Positions 35,216 to 46,529 of a DNA stretch of 64,000 bases are shown here, piece after piece. Numbering within the stretch: the stretch's first letter is position 1; the number at the start of each line of letters is the position of its first letter. Both the position numbers and the translations under genes were made by a program. Location of the stretch: positions 1,488,001 through 1,552,000 of the forward strand of contig KN832870.1 in the NCBI GenBank assembly GCA_000827325.1, written 5' to 3'. This DNA is from Oidiodendron maius Zn (Eukaryota > Ascomycota > Leotiomycetes > Myxotrichaceae). The notes under the pieces are model-generated. The model saw nothing but the letters and a program-made list of their open reading frames with translations, searched no databases and was not told where the DNA came from.

Positions 35216-36046
35216 ATGGCGGATCGATTTCCGTCTCTCGAGGAGTTTGACTCTGGCTGTAAGTTTCACCATCCTGATTACAGTCCTTAAACGGAGGGTC
35301 TTACTGATTGCGCATGACAGCCCAAGTGAAGCCAAAAGAAGACTCAGGATTTGAGACCGCTGGCACTGAGGACTTTCTTACCCGTGAAAAAGCCTTGCTC
35401 GGTGAAGACGCCAACCAATTTGCAACCAACAACGACAGTGTTGCGTTCGTAGATAGTGGAGATGATCTTTTGGGCGGTGGAGACAACGAGGAAATAACTG
35501 AATTTCAGAGCTCGTATCCCTCTCTTGAATCGCGAAACGAGGTATCCCTTTCGATAGCCCGTGAATTATAAATATCTAACTTGTAAACTTGAACAGGCTG
35601 TTGCACCAGGTGGTACTATCACCGGCGCACCCGCCCCTTTTACTTCCTCCTACCAACCCTACGCCGCCGAAGAAGAAGAACCCGAGGTGATCAAGCAGTG
35701 GCGCGAACGCCGTGACCTAGCTCTCCAAGAACGCAGCGAGAAATCAGAGCTGAAGAAAGAGGAGACTATCAAGACTGCCCAGCAGAATATTGACGACTTC
35801 TACGAGAACTACAATTCAAAGAAGGAGAAAAACATTGCGCAGACTCGCCGCGAGGCCGAGGAATTCCTTGCCAAGAGAGAGGACACGAGTGCTGGTGGTA
35901 CCAGCTGGGAGAGAATTGCGAAGCTGGTCGACCTGAGCGGGAAGGGTGCTAAAGGTGGTGCAAGCGGAACTGGCAAGGAGAGGTTCAGGGAGATGCTGCT
36001 GAGTCTGAGGAAGGATGAGAAGGCCCCGGGTGCAACTGGCTATTAG
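35216..36046 (+). CDS. CLC1: Clathrin light chain
   Basis: A regulatory subunit of the clathrin triskelion, acting in endocytosis and Golgi-endosome transport. Three exons: 35216-35258, 35321-35541 and 35597-36046, giving 237 residues. The N-terminus (MADRFPSLEEFDSG) carries the short conserved FPSLEEFD segment, and an acidic region follows. The centre holds EVIKQWRERRDLALQERSE and a long charged helix for heavy-chain binding (about residues 120-190), including AQQNIDDFYENYNSKKEKN. The end has SWERIAKLVDLSGKG and ERFREMLLSLRKDE, both diagnostic of fungal light chains. The size is normal. Confidence 0.96.
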
Positions 36047-36333
36047 ATTTATGGGCGGGTGCGATGCATGGGAGTGTAACATCAATATGGTCATTGCTAG
36101 GCGGTCCCTCTGCCAAGAGGCTTGTAATTACTGAATCTGGCGAATGTGTTGGGTGAACGCAATGCACGTCACATATTCGGCTCACGAATTCTCTTTCTCA
36201 TGAATTTTGAATGTGATTGCAATGATTTGGTAGTAATGCAACGTGCTAACAAACAATACCATCGCCTCATAACGTCATCGTCGAATGCTGATTCTTTGGA
36301 GTCAAATTAACATTAGGCATCTAATGTTCAAGA

Positions 36334-37979
36334 TCACTCTGGGTCATCAGAATACTTCTCTGCCATTGCAGCAGCTTGCGCTCTCTCCTTCTCCTGCTTC
36401 TCCAACTCCTTGATCGCTGCCTCGCCTTCTGCAGTCGTAGCATCAATGATTTGCTCCTCGACCGAAAGCATACCACCCTGTGCATAGTTGTCAGATAAAA
36501 TCTTCATGGATTCGTGTATGGTAACGCACCTCGCTCAGCTGGCCAACAACTTCCTCCGCTTGCTCCACACTCATCTTGCCCAACACCTTGTTGACTTCAT
36601 CCAAGCTTCCGCTCTTGAGGGCTCGCTGCAATCCTGGTGGGAAAGCATCGAACAGCTCTCTGGCCTTAATAACTTCAGGATCAGTACTATTCTCATCCGG
36701 AATAGTTATGTTAATTGCTGTGCCGGGTTCGACAGCATGCAGCTGAATTTGCTCAACGCCCTTGCTATCATCTTCCTCAGCTTGCTCCTTCTGGATCTCC
36801 TTTGTTCTTGACTTGATTCGCTGATATGTGTTTTGGACATCGTCAAAGAAGACCTTCTGAGCCTGATGGCCCGGCGTAGACATGCGCTTAAAGAACAATC
36901 CTACTCCATCCCGCCCAAGTGCTCTGCAGTACTGGAGTAGGAGGGCTTGGTGTACACACTGCCGAGAGAGATCATCCTTCCCATTTCCTGCGGCTCTAAA
37001 TGCCAGCACCAGCAAGCCATCTGTTTCTCTCTCGGCAACGACCTGCGGATGCTCAGATATGAACTGCATGCAGGCGCGCCAGTCTCCCATCTTGATCTCT
37101 GCAAACCGCTTCCCGAGCTCTGATGGCTCAACTTCCTCGTCGTCATCGCCATCGCCATCTATTGGCTCGTCGATATCGGCTTCCGCACCAGAGCTTGGCT
37201 GACGTTCCAAAGGGCCTTTGTTCAGCACTTGCGGGTTCAGAACTTCGACCGTCTCAGCCTTACCCTTCGCCACCTTCTTCATCTCAGCAGCGGACTTGGA
37301 GTCCGATTTTGCAACATAGGAGCTATCAAAGCCGGTGTGTATGCTCTCACTGGTGATCTTCCTGCTTTCTTCTCGTTCCAACTGGTCGAGCTGCTCTAGA
37401 AGCTGTTTTTGCAGATCTTGGACCTTAGTCTGATGCGACTTGATCTCCTTAATAAAACCGCCAAACCGATCTTCAGTCTTTTCTTCATCGACCTTGGCCC
37501 TGACCTGGTCTATTAATGTCGCCATCATCTTCGAATAGCTCGGCAACTCCTTCTCTTCTGTGTGGACACCCTCAGGTGGAGGTGGTGGTTGATCATTCGA
37601 GACATCTGCCGACTCCATCATGGCTTGGAAGACAAGCTCATCTGGATTTCGCTTCTCTGCATCGGCGCTGTGGGATTCCAGGGCCTTGAGTAGTGCTGTG
37701 ATACGCTGGAGGAGGCCATCATTAATGATTCGCTCATACTTGTATGTTTCAATCTTGTGTTTGCGTTCGTATCTTTGCTGGTGGATCTGATTCTGCTTGG
37801 CTCGAATAAAGGAACGCTTGTCGACATTTGGGTGAACTTCGATATCTGAGTCGTCACTCAGCTCGAGAGCGTCCTGGAGTTGTCAGCCTTGAGCTCTTAG
37901 CCTGGTGCCACATCGATATAGGAGAACAAATTTGCAATTGGCGGTTGCAACTCACCCACTTGCTGTAATCAACAGGCAT
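36334..37979 (-). CDS. CDC37: Hsp90 co-chaperone Cdc37
   Basis: The kinase-specific co-chaperone that loads client kinases onto Hsp90. Three exons: 37979-37956 (24 bp), 37873-36530 and 36477-36334, giving 503 residues. The N-terminus MPVDYSKWDALELSDDSDIE is the invariant start of the family, with the conserved CK2-type Ser in the SDDSD segment (about residue 14). A kinase-binding coiled-coil part (about residues 30-190) follows, then an Hsp90-binding core with LGKRFAEIKMGDWRACMQFI and an acidic helical C-terminus. An acidic run (DGDGDDDEEVE) precedes the core. It is divergent from MDL1 over 358 bp. Confidence 0.96.
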
Positions 37980-38337
37980 TTTGTGTAGCTACAAACAAAA
38001 ATTAATTTTCGGAGCTGGGGTGTGAAGCTTAGAATGTTGTGGGCAGTGACCGAATGTTTCAATCTCAAGGCGATGATAAAAATGCCCCACGTTTGCACAA
38101 TAATTATCCCATTTTATGATTGGTTGCATAAAACCGCAGCAAAAGCTCAATAAGCTCCGCTCGGTTGAGAAAATGGCAGAATCGAAGATCGACATCTAGC
38201 ATCCGCGGAGCCTTTTTTTCTACGTCAAATCCTCATGAATGATGAATGCGGCCACGACATGACCATGCGCGAGATATCCTCCCCTTCCTTTATCCGGTAA
38301 CGCATGCGGTGGCAGTATCTGTGAGATTAACACTGCA
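37980..38337. promoter_or_regulatory. Shared divergent promoter, CDC37 / MDL1
   Basis: A 358-bp head-to-head interval. An AT-rich centre and an imperfect GAA/TT series near 38024-38038 are visible, but the spacing does not fit a proper heat-shock element, so I do not claim one. Confidence 0.6.
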
Positions 38338-40743
38338 ATGTCGCCAGCAGCAGTGCTCAGATCCCACGGATGGGGAAGCCCTCTAGGAAGAACAACCTGG
38401 AAGCAAGTTCCACGGACTAATCCTACAATCACGGTCTCTCGATTATCCCGCTCTGGCCCTTTTGAAATTGCGAAACGGCACAAATCTGACCTCAATCTAC
38501 CTACAAAACCATCACCCTCGCTCTTCCAGGCGCAGCCGAAATTCACTGCCTTTAAGGTTCCTTACAAGCCGCAAGCCATTCTGGCATCTCCATGGAGGCC
38601 TGCAATCACACAATTACGCCCATTTAATAGCACAGCGCACCTACGAGAATCACCGAGAGATTCCGACAGACGGCAGGATTTAATAAGCAAAGAAAATGCG
38701 AGACGGGAAGAGGAGGATGAGGATCGCCAGGATGAAGGAAACTTTGAGAGAAGCGAGAAAGCCTCGCAGGCAGCTCAGGTGAACTTGAGTGCACGTCTTC
38801 AGAGTGGGAAACAGCAGCAAAATTCGGCAGGATTCCAAGAGATCTGGAGATTAATCAAGATCGCAAGACCGGAAGCCAAATGGCTCGGATTAGCATTCCT
38901 GTTCTTATTGATATCCTCCTCCATTACAATGTCTATACCTTTCTCAATCGGAAAGATCCTGGATCTTGCCACTAAAGACCCCTCCGAAGGCGCCACGCTC
39001 TTTGGTTTAGAACTAAACCAGTTTTACGTTGCCCTTGCGGCCGTGTTGACCCTCGGTGCGTGCGCCAACTATGGACGGATCATTATCTTGCGGATTGTTG
39101 GAGAACGCATCGTGGCCAGGCTACGATCTCAGTTGTACAGGAGGACATATGTGCAAAATGCAGAGTTCTTTGACGCCAATCGGGTCGGAGATTTGCTGTC
39201 ACGTCTGAGCTCTGATACTGTCATTGTGGGCAAGAGCATTACACAGAATTTGTCGGACGGTTTAAGAGCCCTTGTCAGTGGTGGAGCCGGTTTTGCTGCT
39301 ATGGCTTGGGTCAGCTTAAAACTCACCAGCGTCCTATGCTTGATGTTTCCTCCCATCGCTCTAGGCGCCTTCATATATGGAAGGTTGATCCGGAATCTCA
39401 GTCGCAAAATTCAACGGAATCTAGGAACTCTGACGAAGATCGCCGAAGAGAGGTTGGGAAATGTACGGACTTCTCAGGCATTCGCTGGTGAGATCCAAGA
39501 AGTTGGGCGCTACAATCACCAGATAAAGAAAATATTTGCACTCGGAAAACGGGAAGCAATCATCAGCGCAACCTTCTTCAGCTCTTCAGGATTCCTAGGT
39601 AACATGACTGTTCTTGCTCTTCTCTACTCTGGAGGCTCAATGGTCAAAAACGGAGTTATCAGCATTGGAGACCTTACATCTTTTCTCATGTATACTGCCT
39701 ATGCTGGCTCGAGTTTGTTTGGGCTCTCCAGTTTCTATTCGGAACTCATGAAGGGAGTTGGAGCAGCGAGTCGGCTATTCGAGCTTCAAGACCGAAAACC
39801 TACAATTCCAGCCACCGTTGGATCGAAAGTCAAGTCAGCTCAAGGTCCGATTAAGTTCTCGAATGTAAAATTTTCATATCCCACTCGGCCTGCTGTCACT
39901 ATTTTTGACGGCCTGGACTTTGAAATACCTTCAGGTACGAACGTTGCAATTGTCGGGCCTAGCGGAGGAGGGAAATCGACCATTGCTTCGCTTCTCTTGA
40001 GATTCTACGATCTAACGGAGGGGAGCATAACTATTAATGGGGTAGATATTTCGATGATGAATGGTAAATCCCTTCGTCGCCGGATCGGTATGGTTGGTCA
40101 GGAGCCAGTCCTCATGTCTGGCTCCATCGCCGAAAATATTGCATATGGCAAACCCCACGCTTCAAGATCTGAGATCATAGCTGCTGCACGGAAAGCCAAC
40201 TGCCAATTTATCAGCGATTTCCCAGATGGACTTGACACTTCTGTAGGCGCTCGCGGTGCTCAATTATCCGGTGGGCAAAAACAGCGAATAGCAATTGCTC
40301 GAGCGTTGCTCAAGAACCCCGACATCTTGATCCTTGACGAAGCTACATCCGCACTTGATGCTGAGTCGGAGACGTTGGTCAACTCTGCGCTAGCCGCATT
40401 ACTCAGAGGCCACAACACTACTATCTCAATTGCTCATCGTCTTTCGACGATCAAGAGGTCAGATCATATTATTGTCTTGTCGAGTAATGGCAAGGTGGCC
40501 GAGACAGGAACTTATAATGAGCTGTCTAGCAACCCCGAATCTGCTTTCTCCAAATTAATGGAATGGCAGATGAGTGGTGGCGACGTTGCAGATCAGAAGT
40601 CGATAGAATTCGACGGTCGAGTAACGGAGAAAGATGTCCTCACCGATGATTTGACACAAACAGATAAGACGCGTGGTCACTCGCGTGAGGAGGCAGAGGA
40701 GAGAAAAGGGGAGCCGGAGAGTCCTGGAAAGCCGATGAAATAG
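38338..40743 (+). CDS. MDL1: Mitochondrial half-type ABC transporter, Mdl1/ABCB10-like
   Basis: A homodimeric ABCB transporter of the inner mitochondrial membrane; yeast Mdl1 exports peptides from the matrix. A single exon gives 801 residues. The basic, Ser-rich N-terminus of about 180 residues contains a presumptive targeting peptide. One six-helix membrane domain follows (about residues 180-480), starting LAFLFLLISSSITMSIPFSI. The nucleotide-binding domain has Walker A GPSGGGKST, the Q-loop GQEPVLMSGS, the signature LSGGQKQRIAIARAL, Walker B ILILDEATSALD and the switch His in SIAHRLS, all intact. The C-terminus has a charged extension of about 60 residues. The choice of Mdl1 over Mdl2 is inference. 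Confidence 0.92.
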   Translation: MSPAAVLRSHGWGSPLGRTTWKQVPRTNPTITVSRLSRSGPFEIAKRHKSDLNLPTKPSPSLFQAQPKFTAFKVPYKPQAILASPWRPAITQLRPFNSTAHLRESPRDSDRRQDLISKENARREEEDEDRQDEGNFERSEKASQAAQVNLSARLQSGKQQQNSAGFQEIWRLIKIARPEAKWLGLAFLFLLISSSITMSIPFSIGKILDLATKDPSEGATLFGLELNQFYVALAAVLTLGACANYGRIIILRIVGERIVARLRSQLYRRTYVQNAEFFDANRVGDLLSRLSSDTVIVGKSITQNLSDGLRALVSGGAGFAAMAWVSLKLTSVLCLMFPPIALGAFIYGRLIRNLSRKIQRNLGTLTKIAEERLGNVRTSQAFAGEIQEVGRYNHQIKKIFALGKREAIISATFFSSSGFLGNMTVLALLYSGGSMVKNGVISIGDLTSFLMYTAYAGSSLFGLSSFYSELMKGVGAASRLFELQDRKPTIPATVGSKVKSAQGPIKFSNVKFSYPTRPAVTIFDGLDFEIPSGTNVAIVGPSGGGKSTIASLLLRFYDLTEGSITINGVDISMMNGKSLRRRIGMVGQEPVLMSGSIAENIAYGKPHASRSEIIAAARKANCQFISDFPDGLDTSVGARGAQLSGGQKQRIAIARALLKNPDILILDEATSALDAESETLVNSALAALLRGHNTTISIAHRLSTIKRSDHIIVLSSNGKVAETGTYNELSSNPESAFSKLMEWQMSGGDVADQKSIEFDGRVTEKDVLTDDLTQTDKTRGHSREEAEERKGEPESPGKPMK

Positions 40744-42097
40744 AGTGAACCTGTAGTATATGGATAGAATTTCTTTGATGGCAAGGATACCGCCTACACA
40801 ATTCACGCGTCAGGGTTGTTTTGTCTGATAGACTGGCGTCTGAAACCAACTACATTGGAAAGGATGGGTTTGGAAATGTGCATATCAAGTGTACTATACT
40901 CCACTCGATAATAGGACGAAATGATATCTTGCATTCATCTGCGAATATTATTAGTCTTTACCTCGTCTTGAATGAGAATTTTATATGATTCACAGGACTA
41001 TATATTAGCAGCGCATGACGTATGGAAAGCCTGGTTGTTTAATAGTCAACAGGTTTCATAGCGAGTACCCCACGATGATTCTAAACGCTTTGAAGATAGA
41101 CGATACGAACCCAATCTAGTTTGCTTTTTTTCAGAATTCCGACTCGAGACATATAATAGGCTGACGTTCACTAAAGAGGGGTCCAGTCATCATCAATTTT
41201 TGCACTCGCCCATATTCTGAGTTAAAATCAGTTAAAAGGGAAGATGTATATAATCCATGTCCAGTAGAGTTTCTCCTTATCTATTCACTTCCAGTGATAA
41301 CATGCTCTTCACTTCTTGGAAGGAGAAATACGCCTGAATTGAGAGATAAAAAGCGATTTTGAGATCAACTCCTGAGGACATTATCGTGAACTTGGATTCC
41401 GAGCTAGAACATAATTCTGCAAGAACACCTCAACGGAGTTATTTTATTTATCAGAAAGCTCGTTATACTTCTTACGGTGCAAGATGCCTTAGACCAAGTG
41501 ATATTGATATTAGTGACTGCAGTCTTCTTTCATATCCATCCCCACCAGGACACAATGAATAAAAAAGTTTACAAAGAAATTCAAGGAGGTAATTATTCCT
41601 CTATATGCTCGGACTAGACAAACGGGCTGATACTTTATAGCCGGCGTCTCAATTTGAAGTAGGGGACGAGGTACGTATCCGACATAAAGAGGATTCGGGG
41701 GTGTTCGTATTGGCTTCAGAGAACTTTCTGGGCCCGAGCAAGACTGATATTGACGCCACAACTAAATGCCCCATTTATCATTTACTTTGAAAATGTGGGA
41801 AGAAATCTACTGGGCACAAGCCCGCAGAAGATATATAAGAGGCTGGGTATACAAACTAAATACAGCGAAAGGGATTGTACGGTACATGAAGTGGGCAGTT
41901 CTTAACTGAGAGGTAACTGATCCCGGCGGGAAACCCAGGTGCAGGAGGTACTAGTGAAAGAGGAGCTGGTAAAGAAGGAATCCGCGAAGGGCTGAAAGTT
42001 CAGGTGTTTACTTGAGACTTGATGCGCAACTCTACATTTCTGTATTTACCTGTATGTAACATTCCGCACCGATCACCCTTGTGGATATAACCAATGC

Positions 42098-42133
42098 CAA
42101 TCATTATTGCAATCATTATTGCAATCATTATTC
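42098..42133. repeat. Three tandem copies of a 12-bp unit
   Basis: The unit caatcattattg occurs three times in a row (42098-42109, 42110-42121 and 42122-42133; the last copy ends in c instead of g), followed by a run of A. Confidence 0.9.
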
Positions 42134-42689
42134 CAAAAAAAAAGCCGTATGTGAATAGGCTCGTAGTACATTGCAGCCTGGTTTTCGCAACACCTTGAGC
42201 ATTTATTTCGTATATATTTGTGAATCAACATTTTCTTATCAACGCCGCACACATTTTAATTAAAATACTGAAAGTTTTAGTAAATTATACAAATTTTATG
42301 GCTGTTCAAATGGATATATCTAGTCAGTTGGAGCAAGGAGTTGTCAAGAGTGAAAAAGATTCTGCCGACATAGTGCCTGGTCTAAAAGAATCTGGAAATA
42401 CAACAGCTTCAACAACTACGTCAACCCCACACTAACAATTATCTTCAAGCAAACGTACCGATAACTGACTTAGGCACTACACCTTTATAACACACTAAAT
42501 GGACATTTAGAAAGCGAATGGCCTGCCCATCTTCGACTGTCACACTTGGCAAAAACTGCGGAATTTGGAGGTACCCGAGACAACAATAGGAAGCCAGTAT
42601 ATAAGGAAGAAGTTCAATAGCGCAAGCACGTATGTCGACCTTACCTTGCTCAATCATTTGGTATGGATGCGTCTAACTCTACAGTACAC

Positions 42690-43071
42690 CATTGTCCAAA
42701 AGGGTATCCCCAACTTGTGGCTTTTCTTGACAGCAATGAAAACTTGATGTTATACCGGCCATTTGGCTTTATACAAGCTCGTATACTTCTGCACAAACAA
42801 GATGAATTATGAGAACTGGAGCATCACCTTGAATATGTAGATAAACGTGATGCAGAAACGAGGCAAATTAGACTCCGGTCTCAAAAAAGAGATGAAAATG
42901 AAGATACGAGCAGAACTTTTTGACAAGATTGAACGCAAATTCAAAGAATACAGTTTGTGTTCCCAGTCGTCAATATTACATCAAATACTGATACATAAGA
43001 TAGCAGATCTACTTGTTATAGCACAGAAATTAGCAGGTTTCAATAAGGAAAAGAGACAATACAATATATTA
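42690..43071 (+). pseudogene. Decayed DUF6594-type gene fragment
   Basis: In one frame from about 42702 the translation reads GYPQLVAFLDSNENL, then YRPFGFIQARILLHKQDEL, an in-frame TGA at 42810-42812, then ELEHHLEYVDKRDAETRQI. After a second stop near 42924 the similarity continues in another frame as FDKIERKFKEY and LLVIAQKLAGFNKEK. This order (GYP-x-L, YRxFG, R-x-LL-x-x-QDEL, LExxL-x-x-x-D, helical E-x-K-x-x-Y) matches the N-terminal part of fungal DUF6594 membrane proteins. The membrane-spanning C-terminus of the family is not seen. The in-frame stop and the frame change mark it as broken. The family assignment is from memory of the pattern. Confidence 0.65.
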
Positions 43072-43385
43072 TAAAAGGATAATAATAGCTGTGAGTTGCA
43101 ATAACTGGCACCTGCTGCTTATCTCCAGAAGTACTCTGGTAGACAAAGCCTAGCACATCTGGATTTGTTGGTCCCAGCTCAGAATATTGTACTATAACCA
43201 ATTGTCTATAGTCATCAGAAAGCATAGATTGTGTTATGAGGACAGACTTATATTATACAAATTGATGGGCGGCAAAGCGAGATCGTGACGCACTTTCATG
43301 GCACGCCAATAAATTGAATACTGGATGGTACAAGTCTATTCATTTCGTACTGTTACATAATGTAAGATTAGTTACCGTTAGGATA

Positions 43386-46318
43386 TCATAATATTGGTAT
43401 GTCGCTGTCGCCCTGGATCGGGGTCAAATCTTCACCTTCATTCCCATTCAATAGACCCCGCTCCTCACCATCAGCTCCCTCTCTTGTAAGTCCCGAAGGC
43501 AATTCCGTGCCATCGTTGGCATTTGTTCTTCTAGTTTCCTCCGCACCGTTAAGAACATACCAGACATCCTCTTTCGTCAAAAGCCCTTGCAAAACTCCCC
43601 TGTCGCTGAATAGCACGTACCGCAAACCTAACTTCTGAAAGTAGTTTGCAGTGAGGAGGAGACTGGCACGCGACGGAAGAGTGATTGGGGTTTGATCCAT
43701 CCAAGGTCGGAGATCAAGCGTTGTACGAGGGTCTGCAAGAGGTTGATGAGAAAAGAAAGCTTCAGTTTCGGGGGGGAGGGATCGAGGCCCTTGTGTTGAA
43801 CTGTGAAGATTATATTGGAGTTCGGCGCGAGATATATACCCCAGCAGAACTGCTTCTCTGGGGTCGGAGACAACGGGAAACCCTCGGTACGGGTGAGTCG
43901 CTAGCACATTAACAAGAGATTCAATCGTATGGCCTGTCGCGGTTAAGACGACAAGGTCCTCGATCCGAGTCATAATCTGGCTGACTGGGATATCTGGTAT
44001 AGGCGTCTCATCGCTATTGTCCAAAAACGGATATTCATTGAACTGAATCCAGCTTTCATATATTCCGCGCTTGCCAAAGGCATCACCAACCCATTTGCTC
44101 ACCATGACAGCGATCATAATAGGAAGGACGTATGTTAGGGCGCCAGTAAGCTCGAACATGATGACAACGATCGACACAGTCATGCGAGTGACTCCACCGA
44201 GCGCCGCTGCCGCTCCTATGATGGCGTATGTACCAGGCGTAACGCAAGGTATATCAGGTTCGCAATTCTGAAATGCAAAGAACTTGGGGTGATTGTGGAC
44301 CCAAATTTCCATGATGATACCAACGGCACGGCCAAAGAGGGCCCCGATCGCCATCGACGGTAAAATAATACCCGCAGGGATTTGTAGCCCGAAAGTAATA
44401 GAAGCTAAGAAAAAGCCTACGAGGGCTGCAAATAAGAGCAGGACGATGGTGCCCCCAGAGGCAGCTCCCATTTTGCATAGGCCAAATTGATCATCGAGGA
44501 CTTCCGAACACTCAGCGAAGAGAGAGTATACGAGTGCTGATGACTGTGCTCGCATATACATGTTGGGATAATTAACCAGTGCTGTCAGGAGCGCCACAAA
44601 CACTACCTGAACAATGGGGGTCGGTAGCCAAGGAGCTGCTTTCTTCCATTGTGCTACTTTCATGTTCATTTTGATGAATAAGCCGCCATAGATGCCCTGT
44701 ATTGGATTAGATATGCAGCTAAGTTTGAGGAGAAGCTGCTGCTCACCCCAAATATCCCTAACATTGCAAACGGGATAAGCTCAAAATCATGCCAACCGGT
44801 GCTGTAGGTCACTTGATATAAAACGAGGTTTCCACTTCGGAAAGGGTCGAAGGCCTGTAAAGCAACAGCTGCTGTCATAGCACAGACAAAACTTTGCCAC
44901 ATGGTTTTATCCGGGAAGTAGTATGATAATTGCTGGATACATGTCAGCAGTTGAGAGGTAGGCTATACACTGCAATACATACTTCAAGACTGAATAGGAC
45001 TCCACCAATTGGAGATCCAAATGCGACAGAAATACCAGCGGCAGCTGCTGCAGATAGGACTTCTCGCTTTCGTGCTGTGCCAAGTTAGATACTTAGGGAC
45101 GATCAGGATCAAACAGTTCATACCTTCATTTCCGTTTATACTGCCGAAGAGTTTCATGAAGAGATTTGCACAGCAGCAGGCTACATGAACAAGAGGACCT
45201 TCTTTACCAAGCCACATTCCCGACGCAACTGCAAGACACTGCATAATTCAGGTCAGTTGGAGCTATTACTTAAGGCAGGATCAACATACAAGTCCAAGAG
45301 ACTTAATCACTAGTGTCCAAGTTCCCATGAATCTGCGAATAACAAAACCCCCGAGAATGGTCTTGATCTCGGGTATTCCACTATGTTTCGCGTACAATGC
45401 ATACTCCTTCACCAATAAGCTTGCCGTTACGCCGAATAGCACCTGGGATTGTCAGTTAGATGCACTCGAATTGAAAGGGACAGTTTAACATACTGAAAAT
45501 AGTAGGAAAAAGAAGTATTCTATAAACCATTTACCCCCGGCTGATGTGATATGCACCGCGCGACTCCAGGATACCCAGTCTTGGCATTGTGACAACTCGT
45601 CGTACCCAAAGCAACAGAAATGTCTGTTAAGATAAAATTGGCCACCATCCGGCCCATTTGAGCAGTATCCTGTCTTTATGTCTCCTAACCAGACACTGAC
45701 GACATCGATTGCGGCTGCAAACAAGCCAGACGCCAATCCCGTCAAGATCAGAAGTATCCATATTTGGCTGGCATCCAGAAACTGCCTCACGTATCCAAGG
45801 ACTCCTGTTGAACTCGAGTATAGTACCCTCAGGCGCTGTCGCTCCTTTGTGTATTCGAAAATCCAGTCTATGGCAGTCGAGTCCTCGTATCCTACCCTTC
45901 GTCCTGGTCCTTCGACATACCAATCCAAGGCACTTCCGTCCTTCATCCCACCCGCGTTATGCAACCCATTCAGTCCATCTCCAAGCGTGCTCAATCCGTG
46001 CGCTCGATTCAAGTTTGGTAGTGGAGGGTCGGGTGAAGGAGATGTTGAAGGCTGCCTCGCATCAGATCTACCGCCAGAGAGCACCGATAGAAATCTAGAT
46101 GCGGTTGTTTGTTTCTGCTTGCGTTTGAACGACACGGTATCTGCGCCTTCCCCTTCTAGGAAATCATCTGAAAGCACCGCATGGTCTTGCGAGTATTGCG
46201 CACTCGGGCTATCGTTATCTGGCTCGTCATCGATCGCTGGAACATTCGGCGGACTTCGACTTGAAGACGAGATGCCTAGGCCTGAAGGTGGATGATTGCT
46301 CACAGATGAGCTGGCCAT
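43386..46318 (-). CDS. CLC-family chloride channel/transporter with CBS domains
   Basis: A homodimeric voltage-gated or proton-coupled chloride transporter, likely of endomembranes. Six exons: 46318-45494, 45442-45290, 45238-45124, 45074-44983, 44932-44747 and 44696-43386, giving 893 residues. A disordered Ser/Pro-rich N-terminus of about 200 residues precedes the membrane domain. Diagnostic CLC motifs are [25 protein letters not shown] with the gating Glu, [20 protein letters not shown], and [20 protein letters not shown]. Two CBS domains follow ([16 protein letters not shown] and [20 protein letters not shown]). In H+-coupled CLCs the residue after the Glu in FSLE is normally also Glu; here it is Gln. 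ATG 46318 is chosen since the upstream in-frame codon at 46444 is TTG. Confidence 0.94.
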
Positions 46319-46529
46319 ATTTATACATCTGCAGTCGAATGTTGCTTCATTGCTCAACTGTGTACAAGGATGAATTGTGAGTATGTCATGAAGCTCCAAG
46401 GCTTGACGTCGTGTTACTGCGTCAGCGCTCGCGTAAAACTGCAACTGGCTGCAAGGGAGCTACATTTCGATATCAAAACTTCACCCCGGGATTTAAATTC
46501 CTCGAGGCCAGCATATAATTTATTTCAAT
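46319..46529. promoter_or_regulatory. Shared divergent promoter, CLC / neurochondrin-family gene
   Basis: Only 211 bp lie between the two start codons. No separate gene is possible here. Confidence 0.7.

Larger units (their letters stand above)
40744..43385. other. AT-rich, gene-poor island (2.6 kb)
   Basis: An AT-rich interval between MDL1 and the CLC gene, with frequent stops in all frames. It holds a decayed coding segment (separate entry), a 12-bp tandem repeat, and a short coding-like stretch around 41640-41790 (ASQFEVGDEVRIR in one frame) preceded by a possible 52-bp intron. I cannot assemble a live gene. Such islands in ascomycetes are often old mobile-element or mutated duplicate DNA. 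Confidence 0.6.

Noticed and set aside
36882-37356. Plus-strand frames of 77-106 codons opposite CDC37.
   Set aside because: They are shadows of the highly biased CDC37 coding strand.
38024-38038. GAA/TT series in the CDC37 promoter as a heat-shock element.
   Set aside because: The units are not at the 5-bp spacing needed for alternating nGAAn and nTTCn.
41359-41790. Coding-like stretches in the AT-rich island, including a possible 52-bp intron before ASQFEVGDEVRIR.
   Set aside because: The upstream exon has no start and the frame is soon broken; I cannot distinguish a remnant from chance.
43040-43225. Minus-strand ATG frame of 61 codons near the CLC 3' end.
   Set aside because: It overlaps the decayed DUF6594 segment on the other strand, has no domain and is within chance length.
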